This document shows positions 1 to 6,741 of a stretch of 11,680 bases of DNA, piece by piece. Source of the stretch: Tannerella sp. (GTDB taxonomy: Bacteria > Bacteroidota > Bacteroidia > Bacteroidales > Tannerellaceae); the NCBI GenBank assembly GCA_031259505.1, contig JAIRLL010000159.1, positions 1-11,680 of the forward strand, read 5' to 3'. Under the pieces are notes generated by a model. That model was not told the DNA's origin. It searched no databases and saw only the letters and a list, made by a program, of their open reading frames with translations. A program made the position numbers and the translations under genes. The first letter of the stretch is position 1. Each line of letters begins with the position of its first letter.

Positions 1-9
1 TTTTTCATC

Positions 10-17
10 TAATTTTG
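10..17 (+). promoter_or_regulatory. Putative Bacteroidota -7 promoter box for the O-acetylation operon
   Basis: The octamer TAATTTTG fits the Bacteroidota sigma-ABfr -7 consensus TAnnTTTG and is followed by TGCG, much like the parE promoter further on (TATCTTTG then CGCG). It ends 19 nt before the ATG at 37, so transcription would start about 12-14 nt before that ATG. The matching -33 element would lie upstream of the window and cannot be checked. The call rests on one 8-bp motif and its position. Confidence 0.45.
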
Positions 18-36
18 TGCGTTTTTAAAAACAGGC

Positions 37-1470
37 ATGATGAAAAAAAACTGTTTCGGCAGACTGTTTCTCATACAGTTCCTCGCATGGATTGCGTGTG
101 TTGGGCTGTATTGTTTGCCGGACGAAATATTGGGATTCGAGATAAAAAAGATCGACATGCTGTCGTCCATTCGCCATCCGGAGGCCGACGCCACGGCAGC
201 GGATACTCTCCTGTCGCCACGGCAGGTCTTCATCCCCTTCATAGCGGATTCCGCATATCTCCGCAGCGCCGATTCGCTCAGGCTGGTCAGGCGCGATTCG
301 CTGTATCTGTCGATGCTTGCAGAGATGGGAGCGGACACGGCCGGCCTGCGCATACGTGATTTCTCGGCCGGACACACGGGTCTGCGCCGTTTCTTCGCTT
401 CGCTGCGCCGCGTCGAGACGATGACGCGCCCCGTGCGCATCGCCTTTCTGGGCGATTCGTTCATCGAAGGCGATATTCTCGTGGCCGATTTCCGCTCCAT
501 GATGCAGGCGCGTTTCGGAGGACGCGGCGTCGGGTTCGTACCGATCTCGTCGACCGTGGAGCAGTATCGACCGACCGTCCGCGGACATTCTAAAGGCTGG
601 ACGACGCATTCCATCCTCTCGGACAGGTCGTACGCGAAATACGTACTGTCCGGGCTGTCGTTCGAAGCCGGCGACGAAGCATCCCTGTCGTTCCGGACGA
701 CGGACAGCTATCCGGGTCTCGAAGCCGTGTCGTCGGTGAAATTCATCTACTCCCGCAATTCGCAGGCCGAAGTGCAACTGACATGCAACGGAGCAAAGGA
801 TACGTTTCTGGACGTGCTGCCGGTCGCCGACGGCGATATCATGCAGTACGAAGCGCTGGGCGATTTCACTGACGGTCGCTTCCGCTTCCGCCGCGCCGGA
901 GGACTGCAGGCGCTGGGTTATGCGATGGAAGACAATACGGGAATCGTCGTCGACAACTTCTCGCTGCGGGGCAATACCGGCATCGTGTGGGTGAATCTGG
1001 ACGAACACACCTGCCGGGCATGGAACGAAATCCGCCCCTACGACCTGATCATCTTGCAGTACGGGCTGAACGTGGCCTCCGAAAACGTGACCGACTACAC
1101 GTGGTACAGCCAAAAAATGGAAAAAGCCATCAGCCGCCTCCGGCAGTGTTTCCCCGGCAGCGACATTCTGCTGCTGAGCGTATCCGACCGGAGCCACTAT
1201 CGCGGCAACGCATATCGCACGATGCCGGCCATCGCAGCGCTGTGGAACGCGCAGTACAAAATGGCCGGGCAGACAGGGCTCCCGTTCTGGAGCGTCTTTC
1301 ACGCGATGGGCGGCCAGGACGGAATGGCGCGATACGTCAAAAACCGTTGGGCAGGCAAAGACTATACGCACCTGAGTTTTCGCGGCGGCCGCGAAATAGC
1401 CGAAGCGCTGTATGAGGCGCTGATTCTGGAAAAAAAACTGTATGATGAAGTGGAAGAAATACTGGACTGA
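37..1470 (+). CDS. SGNH/GDSL hydrolase-family protein, membrane-anchored (glycan O-acetyl esterase or acetyltransferase), first copy
   Basis: This 477-residue protein has a hydrophobic N-terminal segment (about residues 9-27), either a signal peptide or a membrane anchor, so the catalytic part should be periplasmic. The SGNH family signatures are visible: block I LGDSFIEGD with the nucleophile Ser141, block III YGLN with Gly343 and Asn345, and block V DYTH with the Asp442/His445 pair. The triad looks intact. About 200 residues separate blocks I and III, far more than in a minimal SGNH fold. The inserted stretch (about 190-320) looks beta-rich and ends in an N-TGIVV...RGNTG motif. The last 29 bases overlap the next gene, and an MBOAT acyltransferase follows, so a role in O-acetylation of a surface glycan or peptidoglycan is inferred. 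Whether it acts as esterase or transferase cannot be read from the sequence. The start is the first ATG after a plausible promoter; no clear Shine-Dalgarno is present. Confidence 0.85.
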   Translation: MMKKNCFGRLFLIQFLAWIACVGLYCLPDEILGFEIKKIDMLSSIRHPEADATAADTLLSPRQVFIPFIADSAYLRSADSLRLVRRDSLYLSMLAEMGADTAGLRIRDFSAGHTGLRRFFASLRRVETMTRPVRIAFLGDSFIEGDILVADFRSMMQARFGGRGVGFVPISSTVEQYRPTVRGHSKGWTTHSILSDRSYAKYVLSGLSFEAGDEASLSFRTTDSYPGLEAVSSVKFIYSRNSQAEVQLTCNGAKDTFLDVLPVADGDIMQYEALGDFTDGRFRFRRAGGLQALGYAMEDNTGIVVDNFSLRGNTGIVWVNLDEHTCRAWNEIRPYDLIILQYGLNVASENVTDYTWYSQKMEKAISRLRQCFPGSDILLLSVSDRSHYRGNAYRTMPAIAALWNAQYKMAGQTGLPFWSVFHAMGGQDGMARYVKNRWAGKDYTHLSFRGGREIAEALYEALILEKKLYDEVEEILD

Positions 1471-2821
1471 CTACCTGACGGGCATTGCCATTGCCGTGCC
1501 GGTCGTGCTGGCGGCGGCGGTCGATTCGAACTACGGCGCCGTCTCTGCGAAAGAATACGAAGAAGTACGTGAAGCGGAACGGATGTATCCGCGCGCGGCG
1601 CCGGTCGACAGCGTGTGTCCTCTGATAGACTTCGCGGTCGACTCGCTGTGCTGCATCGCCGACCCGCAACGCTCGCTGGACGCCTTTCTCGGCGAACTGG
1701 AAACGCTGCTCTCGGGCAAAGACACGGTCGTGAACGTCGTGCACCTGGGCGATTCGCACGTGCAGGCAGGGTTCTACAGCGGACAGGTGATGCGCCTTCT
1801 GCAGGATGCCTTCGGCAACGCCGGGCGCGGATGGATATCGCCGCTCAAACTGGCAAAAGTCAACGAACCGAAAGACTATTACATCACCTCGACCATCCGC
1901 GACTGGGAAATCGGACGGTGCATACAGAAAGACCCGCCCTGTCCGCTGGGACCGGGCGCCATGGGCATCCGTACGCTGTCGGACCGGGTGGACTTCTCGA
2001 TACGCATCTCGCCGGTCAGCGGCGCAGGCTACGCCTTCCGCCAGGTGGTGCTGTATCGCGACAGCGAAGCCGCCCCGATGCTGCCCGTCCACGGCGACAC
2101 CCTCCCGTTCGACATCTGCTGGGGCAGCGAGGACGAAGCGCCGGGCGTCGTGACCGACACGTTTCGCCTCTCCGAAGAGACAGACGAAATGCAGTTGCTG
2201 GCCGCCCCGCGCGAAGATCCGGCAGACCGGACTGCACGCAAATCAGCCAACTGCTACTACGGCTTTTCGCTGACCAACGGACGTCCGGGCATACTCTATC
2301 ACGCCGTCGGGCAAAACGGCGCCATGTTTGTCAACTATTCCCGCCCGGAATATGTCCGCCGCCTGGCGCTGCTCAAACCCTCGCTGATCATCGTCACGCT
2401 GGGAACGAACGAAGCTTCCGTGCCGGAGTCGAGATTCAGCGCCGAACGGTTTGTCGAGCAGATGGACCGTTTCGTCCGAACGGTGAAAGACTGCATGCCC
2501 GGCACGGCGATTCTCATCACGACGCCGGCCGAATCGTTCCGCCGCGTGCGCCGGCAACAGCACGAGCAGAATCGCAACATCCCGAAAGTCGCAGCAGCAA
2601 TCCGCGACTATGCCGGCAGCAACGGTATCGCCTGCTTCGACCTCTACGGCGCAACGGGCGGCGTCAATTCGTGCAGACACTGGGAAAAGGCGAACCTGCT
2701 CGGACGCGACCGCGTGCACTACAGCGTCGACGGATACTGCGAACAGGGAAAACTGCTCTACAGGGCGCTGATCAGGCTGAAACTGAATCAACAAAACGGC
2801 GAAACGGATGGAGGCGATTGA
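1442..2821 (+). CDS. SGNH/GDSL hydrolase-family protein, second copy
   Basis: This 459-residue protein has one N-terminal hydrophobic segment (about 11-27) that would anchor or export it. Block I is LGDSHVQAG with nucleophile Ser105, block III is LGTNEAS with Gly321 and Asn323, and block V is GRDRVH with Asp423/His426, so all catalytic elements of an SGNH hydrolase are kept. Like its upstream neighbour it has over 200 residues between blocks I and III, with a likely beta-rich insert (about 180-300) ending in N-RPGILYHAVGQNGAMF. The shared layout suggests the two are divergent paralogues. It starts at the ATG inside the last 29 bases of the first gene, and its own end overlaps the MBOAT gene by 14 bases, so the three are almost certainly co-transcribed and translationally coupled. 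In peptidoglycan O-acetylation clusters one SGNH protein transfers acetyl groups and another removes them. Which copy would do which is unknown here. Confidence 0.87.
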   Translation: MMKWKKYWTDYLTGIAIAVPVVLAAAVDSNYGAVSAKEYEEVREAERMYPRAAPVDSVCPLIDFAVDSLCCIADPQRSLDAFLGELETLLSGKDTVVNVVHLGDSHVQAGFYSGQVMRLLQDAFGNAGRGWISPLKLAKVNEPKDYYITSTIRDWEIGRCIQKDPPCPLGPGAMGIRTLSDRVDFSIRISPVSGAGYAFRQVVLYRDSEAAPMLPVHGDTLPFDICWGSEDEAPGVVTDTFRLSEETDEMQLLAAPREDPADRTARKSANCYYGFSLTNGRPGILYHAVGQNGAMFVNYSRPEYVRRLALLKPSLIIVTLGTNEASVPESRFSAERFVEQMDRFVRTVKDCMPGTAILITTPAESFRRVRRQQHEQNRNIPKVAAAIRDYAGSNGIACFDLYGATGGVNSCRHWEKANLLGRDRVHYSVDGYCEQGKLLYRALIRLKLNQQNGETDGGD

Positions 2822-4391
2822 GCATCTGCTGCACAGCGCGGGCGATTTCCTGAACAGCATCGGGGCGGAGTTTGATCCGGAACGGTGCGCAGACCTGTTC
2901 CTCTATCAGCCCGATTCGCCGATGCTGTTCACCACCGGACAGTTTTTCTTCCTCTTCATCGCCTTCTACGCCGTATTCACGACGCTGCGCAGCAACATGC
3001 GGGCGCGCATCATCTACGTGACGCTGTTTTCGCTCTATTTCTATTATAAGACAGGCGGCCTGTGGTTCATGCTGCTGATATTTACGGCGACGTCCGACTA
3101 CCTTGTCGGCCGCTGCATCGCGTCATGCGCCGGCTCCGGCGCACGGCGGCGGTGGCTGGTGGCGCTCAGCATGTGCGTCAATCTCGGCATGCTGTCGGCG
3201 TTCAAGTATGCCAGCCTTATGTACAACATGTTTCTGACGCTGCTGCAGTCGGCCGGCAAACTGTTTCACGTCGCCGCATGGGAACAGACGGTCTGCGAGC
3301 CGTTCGACGTCTTCCTGCCCGTGGGCATATCGTTTTTCACGTTCCAGTCGATGAGCTACATTATTGATATCTATCGCGGTCGCGTTGCGCCGCTGAAGCG
3401 GTGGGTCGACTATCTCTTCTACATCTCGTTCTTTCCCGGCCTGGTAGCCGGGCCGATTGTGCGCGCCTGCGATTTCATCCCGCAGATGTACGGGAAGCCG
3501 GCGCTTTCGCGCGAACAGATGGGCGAAGGACTGTATCTGGTCATCTGCGGAATGCTGAAAAAATGCGTCATATCGGATTATATCAGCGTCAATTTCGTCG
3601 ACCGCATTTTCGACGCGCCTGCCCTGTATACCGGCGTCGAGAACCTGCTTGGCGTATACGGATACGCGCTGCAGATATACTGCGACTTTTCGGGCTATTC
3701 GGACATGGCCATCGGGATAGCGCTGTGGCTGGGGATTCGTTTCCGCATAAACTTTGATTCGCCATACCGTTCGGCCACGGTGACTGAATTCTGGCGACGC
3801 TGGCACATTTCGCTTTCCACGTGGCTGAAAGACTATCTGTACGTTTCGCTGGGCGGAAACCGCAAGGGTTTGTTTCGCACATATGTCAATCTGTTTCTGA
3901 CGATGCTGCTTGGAGGTCTGTGGCATGGCGCGTCGTGGCGTTTCATGGCGTGGGGCGCTTTTCACGGCATCGCGCTGGCAGCGCACAAGTGGGTGATGGC
4001 GCATTTCGGCAGTTTCAGGAAAACGGGGAAGGAAATGACGCCGCTGCGCCGCGTGGCGGGCATCATTTTGACGTTTCACCTGGTGTGCTTCGGATGGATA
4101 TTTTTCCGCGCCGACTCGGTCAGTGCAGGATGCGAGGTGCTGAAGCGGATTTTCACGGCGTTTCATCCCGAAGCGCTGCGTCCGTTTGTCGAAGGCTATC
4201 CCGTCGTGACGCTGCTGCTGGCGCTGGGCTACGTGATTCATTTTCTGCCCGCGCGGACGGATGGCGCGGTGCGCCGGCTCGTCACGCGCTCGCCGCTGCT
4301 GCTGCAGGCGCTCTATCTTGTGATTGCCGTTTTCGTGGCCGTACAGTTCAGGAGCGCGGGAATCGTGCCGTTCATCTATTTTCAGTTTTAG
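2808..4391 (+). CDS. MBOAT-family membrane O-acyltransferase (AlgI/PatA/DltB type)
   Basis: This 527-residue multi-pass membrane protein belongs to the membrane-bound O-acyltransferase family, which passes acyl groups (usually acetyl) from the cytoplasm to a carrier or glycan outside. The family signatures are clear: the PVGISFFTFQSMSY stretch at about 171-184, an FFPGLVAGPIVR loop at 208-219, YCDFSGYSDMAIG at 291-303, EFWRRWHISLSTW at 327-339, then the GLWHGASW motif with the presumed catalytic His373. Length matches AlgI-like proteins (about 460-530). The first 40 or so residues are polar and precede the first membrane segment. The gene starts 14 bases before the end of the second SGNH gene and is last in the operon. 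No convincing intrinsic terminator follows. AlgI, PatA and DltB have this signature in common, so the acceptor (exopolysaccharide, O-antigen, peptidoglycan) is not determined. Confidence 0.93.
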   Translation: MEAIEHLLHSAGDFLNSIGAEFDPERCADLFLYQPDSPMLFTTGQFFFLFIAFYAVFTTLRSNMRARIIYVTLFSLYFYYKTGGLWFMLLIFTATSDYLVGRCIASCAGSGARRRWLVALSMCVNLGMLSAFKYASLMYNMFLTLLQSAGKLFHVAAWEQTVCEPFDVFLPVGISFFTFQSMSYIIDIYRGRVAPLKRWVDYLFYISFFPGLVAGPIVRACDFIPQMYGKPALSREQMGEGLYLVICGMLKKCVISDYISVNFVDRIFDAPALYTGVENLLGVYGYALQIYCDFSGYSDMAIGIALWLGIRFRINFDSPYRSATVTEFWRRWHISLSTWLKDYLYVSLGGNRKGLFRTYVNLFLTMLLGGLWHGASWRFMAWGAFHGIALAAHKWVMAHFGSFRKTGKEMTPLRRVAGIILTFHLVCFGWIFFRADSVSAGCEVLKRIFTAFHPEALRPFVEGYPVVTLLLALGYVIHFLPARTDGAVRRLVTRSPLLLQALYLVIAVFVAVQFRSAGIVPFIYFQF

Positions 4392-4728
4392 TGAAGCGAA
4401 ATAAATAAGATGTAACAGTTTCAAGCAAAGTTGAAGGCAACGTAAAAAATCGTCATAGTAAATTCCCGTTTGCACCGCAACCAAAAGCGGAAAGACGCCT
4501 GTAAGTCCTGCAGGGACATATCATTTAGTTAGCCAAAACGCCTTATACTCATTGTAATATTAACACGAATAACGGGTTTGGCGAGTCATTTTAACGATGA
4601 ATCTCCGATGTATGATGTCCGAAAGATTCTGGAAATTTTGATTCTTTGCGGGGGAGATGTTAATAACTTTTTTTTCGGAGAAACGTCATTATCGTTATCT
4701 TTGCGCGTTTTTTGGTATGATTGATTTT
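4392..4728. other. Gene-poor spacer between the acetylation operon and parE
   Basis: About 340 bases carry no convincing gene. The region is much less GC-rich than the operon before it. A near-palindrome, GTCCTGCAGGGAC, lies at 4505-4517. Loose inverted sequences GCCAAA (4532-4537) and TTTGGC (4577-4582) flank an AT-rich centre. A weak 5-bp stem (4420-4424 with 4431-4435) follows the MBOAT gene but has no T-run, so it is not a good terminator. On the minus strand a 32-codon reading frame runs from 4519 to 4421, starting MSLQDLQASFRF and ending in TGA. It could be chance or the remnant of a dispersed repeat. The right end holds the parE promoter. No tRNA, riboswitch or transposase was recognised. 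Confidence 0.5.
4672..4703 (+). promoter_or_regulatory. Bacteroidota-type promoter of parE
   Basis: The -7 box TATCTTTG (4696-4703) matches TAnnTTTG exactly and is followed by CGCG. A T-rich -33-like element (TTTT at 4672-4675, inside a T-run) lies 20 nt upstream, within the usual spacing, but lacks the consensus final G. Transcription would start near 4708-4710. This excludes translation from the in-frame ATG at 4657 and fixes the parE start at 4717 or 4729. Confidence 0.65.
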
Positions 4729-6570
4729 ATGAATACAGTAGAATATGAATATATTGAGGATGATATTATTCATTTAGATTGGCGGGAGCATATTCGTTTA
4801 AGACCGGGTATGTATGTCGGGAAACTTGGCGACGGAACAGCACACGATGACGGTATATATGTGTTACTTAAAGAAGTTATTGATAATTCCATCGACGAAT
4901 ATGTTATGGGATATGGGAAAAGCATAGTCATCACGATTTCGGAAGATAAGGAAGTAAGAGTTCGAGATTTCGGGCGTGGCATTCCGTTGGGTAAAGTCGT
5001 TGATGTGTCGTCGAAAATGAACACCGGAGCGAAATACACTTCGGGCGCTTTCGTCAATTCGGTAGGACTTAACGGCGTGGGGATAAAGGCTGTAAATGCG
5101 TTATCGTCGCTGTTTGAAATAACCTCGTTTCGTGACGGGCAGTATGCAAAAGCGCGTTACTGTCGGGGAATTTTGCTGGACGAAGAACAGGGCAGTACAA
5201 GCGAGGAAAACGGAACCCTCGTAATATTTTCGCCGGACGAAACACTGTTTGGCGTTTTTGAATACAATAACGACTACATCGAAGCGATGTTGAAAAACTA
5301 TTCGTTTCTCAATGCCGGACTGAAACTGACTTTCAACGAGGCTTCATACTGTTCGCAAAACGGGCTGCTCGATTTGCTCAACAACAATCTGAACGAAGAA
5401 GCGCTTTACGAGCCTGTACATCTGAAATCGCAATACATCGAAATTGCGCTGACACACACATCCGGCTATGGCGAAAGTTTCTATTCGTTTGTGAACGGGC
5501 AGCATACTCCTCAGGGAGGCACTCATCTGTCGGCGTTTAAAGAGGGATTGGTTAAGACAATTAAGGAGTTTTACAAGAAAGATTTTGACCCCGACGATGT
5601 ACGTACATCCATGGTTGCTGCAATCAGTATCAAAGTTCAGGAGCCGGTGTTCGAATCGCAGACGAAAACCAAACTCGGCTCGAAAGATATGGGCGCAGGA
5701 TTACCCACAATAAAGAACTGTATCATTGACTTCCTGAAACAGACGCTGGATAATTATCTACATAAACACTCCGCAATGGCGGACATTCTTCTGCACAAAA
5801 TTGTCGATGCCGAAAAAGACCGCAAAGCAATTGCAGGAGTAAAAAAACTCGCACGCGAAAGAGCAAAGAAAGCAAGTCTGCACAATAAAAAACTCCGCGA
5901 TTGCAGAATACACTATAACAGTAAAGATGTCAATTCCGAAAAATCAACGCTTTTTATCACTGAGGGTAATTCGGCGAGCGGTTCGATAACCAAATCGAGA
6001 GACGTCAATACACAGGCTGTTTTCAGTTTGAGAGGCAAACCCAAAAATACTTATGGGATCTCGAAAAGCATTGTGTATAAAAATGAAGAATTTAACCTTT
6101 TGCAGGCGGCGTTGAATATTGAAGAAGACCTCGACAATCTGCGATATAACAAAGTCGTCATCGCTACCGATGCCGATGTGGACGGAATGCACATCCGTTT
6201 GTTGATTATCACGTTTTTTCTCAACTTTTTCCCCGACCTGATACGTCAGGATCATCTGTATATCCTTCAAACACCGCTGTTCAGAGTTCGTAACAAAAAG
6301 AAAACAATCTACTGTTACAGCGAAGAAGAAAAAATGCAAGCCATCAAGAAACTCGGTTCAGTGGAAATAACCCGTTTCAAAGGTCTTGGAGAAATATCTG
6401 CTGACGAATTTGCCGGTTTTATCGGTGAAAACATACGTCTCGACCCCGTCAAATTAGGTAAAAACGATATGATTCACGACCTGTTAACATTCTATATGGG
6501 AACAAATACGCCATATCGACAGGGATTTATAATCGAAAACCTTCGCAACGAAGAAGAACTCGGAGTGTGA
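4729..6570 (+). CDS. parE: DNA topoisomerase IV subunit B (ATPase/TOPRIM subunit)
   Basis: ParE drives ATP-dependent strand passage and, with ParC, decatenates and relaxes DNA. In this 613-residue protein the GHKL ATPase signatures are in order: [12 protein letters not shown] (26-37), [12 protein letters not shown] with Glu49 and Asn53, DFGRGIP with Asp80, [15 protein letters not shown] around 112-126, and the QTKTKL loop with the ATP-contacting Lys313. The TOPRIM region follows, with EGNSASGS from Glu412 and TDADVDG with Asp481, 483 and 485, then RFKGLGEIS near the end. The [12 protein letters not shown] start and the [13 protein letters not shown] stretch match the Bacteroides-type topoisomerase IV B rather than GyrB. 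The usual EGDSA motif reads EGNSA, with Asn414 encoded by AAT at 5968-5970. The start was chosen downstream of the promoter; ATG 4717 (MIDFMN) is an equally possible start, while ATG 4657 lies upstream of the promoter. Unlike the usual Bacteroides arrangement as I recall it, no parC follows; the next gene is convergent. Confidence 0.95.
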   Translation: MNTVEYEYIEDDIIHLDWREHIRLRPGMYVGKLGDGTAHDDGIYVLLKEVIDNSIDEYVMGYGKSIVITISEDKEVRVRDFGRGIPLGKVVDVSSKMNTGAKYTSGAFVNSVGLNGVGIKAVNALSSLFEITSFRDGQYAKARYCRGILLDEEQGSTSEENGTLVIFSPDETLFGVFEYNNDYIEAMLKNYSFLNAGLKLTFNEASYCSQNGLLDLLNNNLNEEALYEPVHLKSQYIEIALTHTSGYGESFYSFVNGQHTPQGGTHLSAFKEGLVKTIKEFYKKDFDPDDVRTSMVAAISIKVQEPVFESQTKTKLGSKDMGAGLPTIKNCIIDFLKQTLDNYLHKHSAMADILLHKIVDAEKDRKAIAGVKKLARERAKKASLHNKKLRDCRIHYNSKDVNSEKSTLFITEGNSASGSITKSRDVNTQAVFSLRGKPKNTYGISKSIVYKNEEFNLLQAALNIEEDLDNLRYNKVVIATDADVDGMHIRLLIITFFLNFFPDLIRQDHLYILQTPLFRVRNKKKTIYCYSEEEKMQAIKKLGSVEITRFKGLGEISADEFAGFIGENIRLDPVKLGKNDMIHDLLTFYMGTNTPYRQGFIIENLRNEEELGV

Positions 6571-6606
6571 TTATGTTTTCTGTAAACACTGCATAAAAAA
6601 AATTAC

Positions 6607-6638
6607 GAAGGCGCGAAGGCGCGAAGGCGCGAAGGCAC
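6607..6638 (+). repeat. Left 8-bp tandem array (GAAGGCGC, four copies)
   Basis: Four head-to-tail units begin at 6607, 6615, 6623 and 6631. The first three are identical GAAGGCGC and the fourth is GAAGGCAC. A partial fifth (GAAAGG) leads into the inverted core. The array forms the left outer arm of the hairpin. Confidence 0.95.
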
Positions 6639-6696
6639 GAAAGGAGGCTGACGCAAGATGTGATTAACAAGCGAAAAAACGGCGTGCGTCAGCCTC

Positions 6697-6736
6697 CCTT
6701 CGCGCCTTCTACCCTTCTACCCTTCGCGCCTTCTAC
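6697..6736 (-). repeat. Right 8-bp tandem array (CCTTCGCG / CCTTCTAC, five copies)
   Basis: Five units begin at 6697, 6705, 6713, 6721 and 6729 and read CCTTCGCG, CCTTCTAC, CCTTCTAC, CCTTCGCG, CCTTCTAC. The CCTTCGCG form is the reverse complement (shifted in phase) of the left array unit, so the same repeat family flanks the core in inverted orientation. It ends five bases before the stop codon of the HEAT-repeat gene. Confidence 0.93.
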
Positions 6737-6741
6737 CGATA

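Larger units (their letters stand above)
6607..6736. repeat. Palindromic intergenic element built from 8-bp repeats around a 13-bp inverted repeat
   Basis: This 130-bp element sits between the convergent ends of parE and the HEAT-repeat gene. It folds as one long imperfect hairpin. The core is a perfect 13-bp pairing, GGAGGCTGACGCA (6643-6655) with its reverse complement (6685-6697), around a 29-nt loop. Outward, the left 8-mer array pairs with the inverted right array in register for roughly 35 more bases, with short mismatches where the right side has CTAC instead of CGCG. It could act as a bidirectional transcription stop, but there is no T-run flanking the stem. It could also be a REP/MITE-like dispersed element. 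Which is correct depends on whether copies occur elsewhere in the genome. Confidence 0.85.

Noticed and set aside
25..1371. Long minus-strand open frame opposite the first SGNH gene
   Set aside because: It is a shadow caused by high GC and biased third positions. The plus-strand frame has a signal segment and all SGNH motifs, while the minus frame shows no family pattern.
1615..2853. 412-codon plus-strand frame overlapping the second SGNH gene
   Set aside because: It is Arg/Pro-rich and low in complexity, typical of an off-frame reading of GC-rich DNA, and it overlaps a gene with a clear catalytic triad.
3123..4484. Long minus-strand open frame opposite the MBOAT gene
   Set aside because: Its composition is typical of an antisense shadow (rich in Arg, Gln and His) and the plus strand encodes unmistakable MBOAT motifs.
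4392..4716. Riboswitch upstream of parE
   Set aside because: No conserved riboswitch core was recognised, and the promoter lies at the far end of the spacer, leaving a leader too short for one.
4729..6570. Assignment as gyrase subunit B (gyrB)
   Set aside because: The [12 protein letters not shown] and [11 protein letters not shown] segments follow the Bacteroides topoisomerase IV B pattern rather than GyrB, which usually has RPAMYIG followed by a different segment.
6643..6697. Classical rho-independent terminator
   Set aside because: The stem is strong, but the loop is 29 nt and no T-run follows on either strand. A role in termination remains possible but not by the textbook pattern.
6607..6736. 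CRISPR array
   Set aside because: The 8-bp units are contiguous with no spacers, the arrays are inverted relative to each other, and there are no cas genes.
6607..6741. IS element or transposon end
   Set aside because: There is no transposase and no flanking target duplication that I could see; only a non-coding palindrome is supported.
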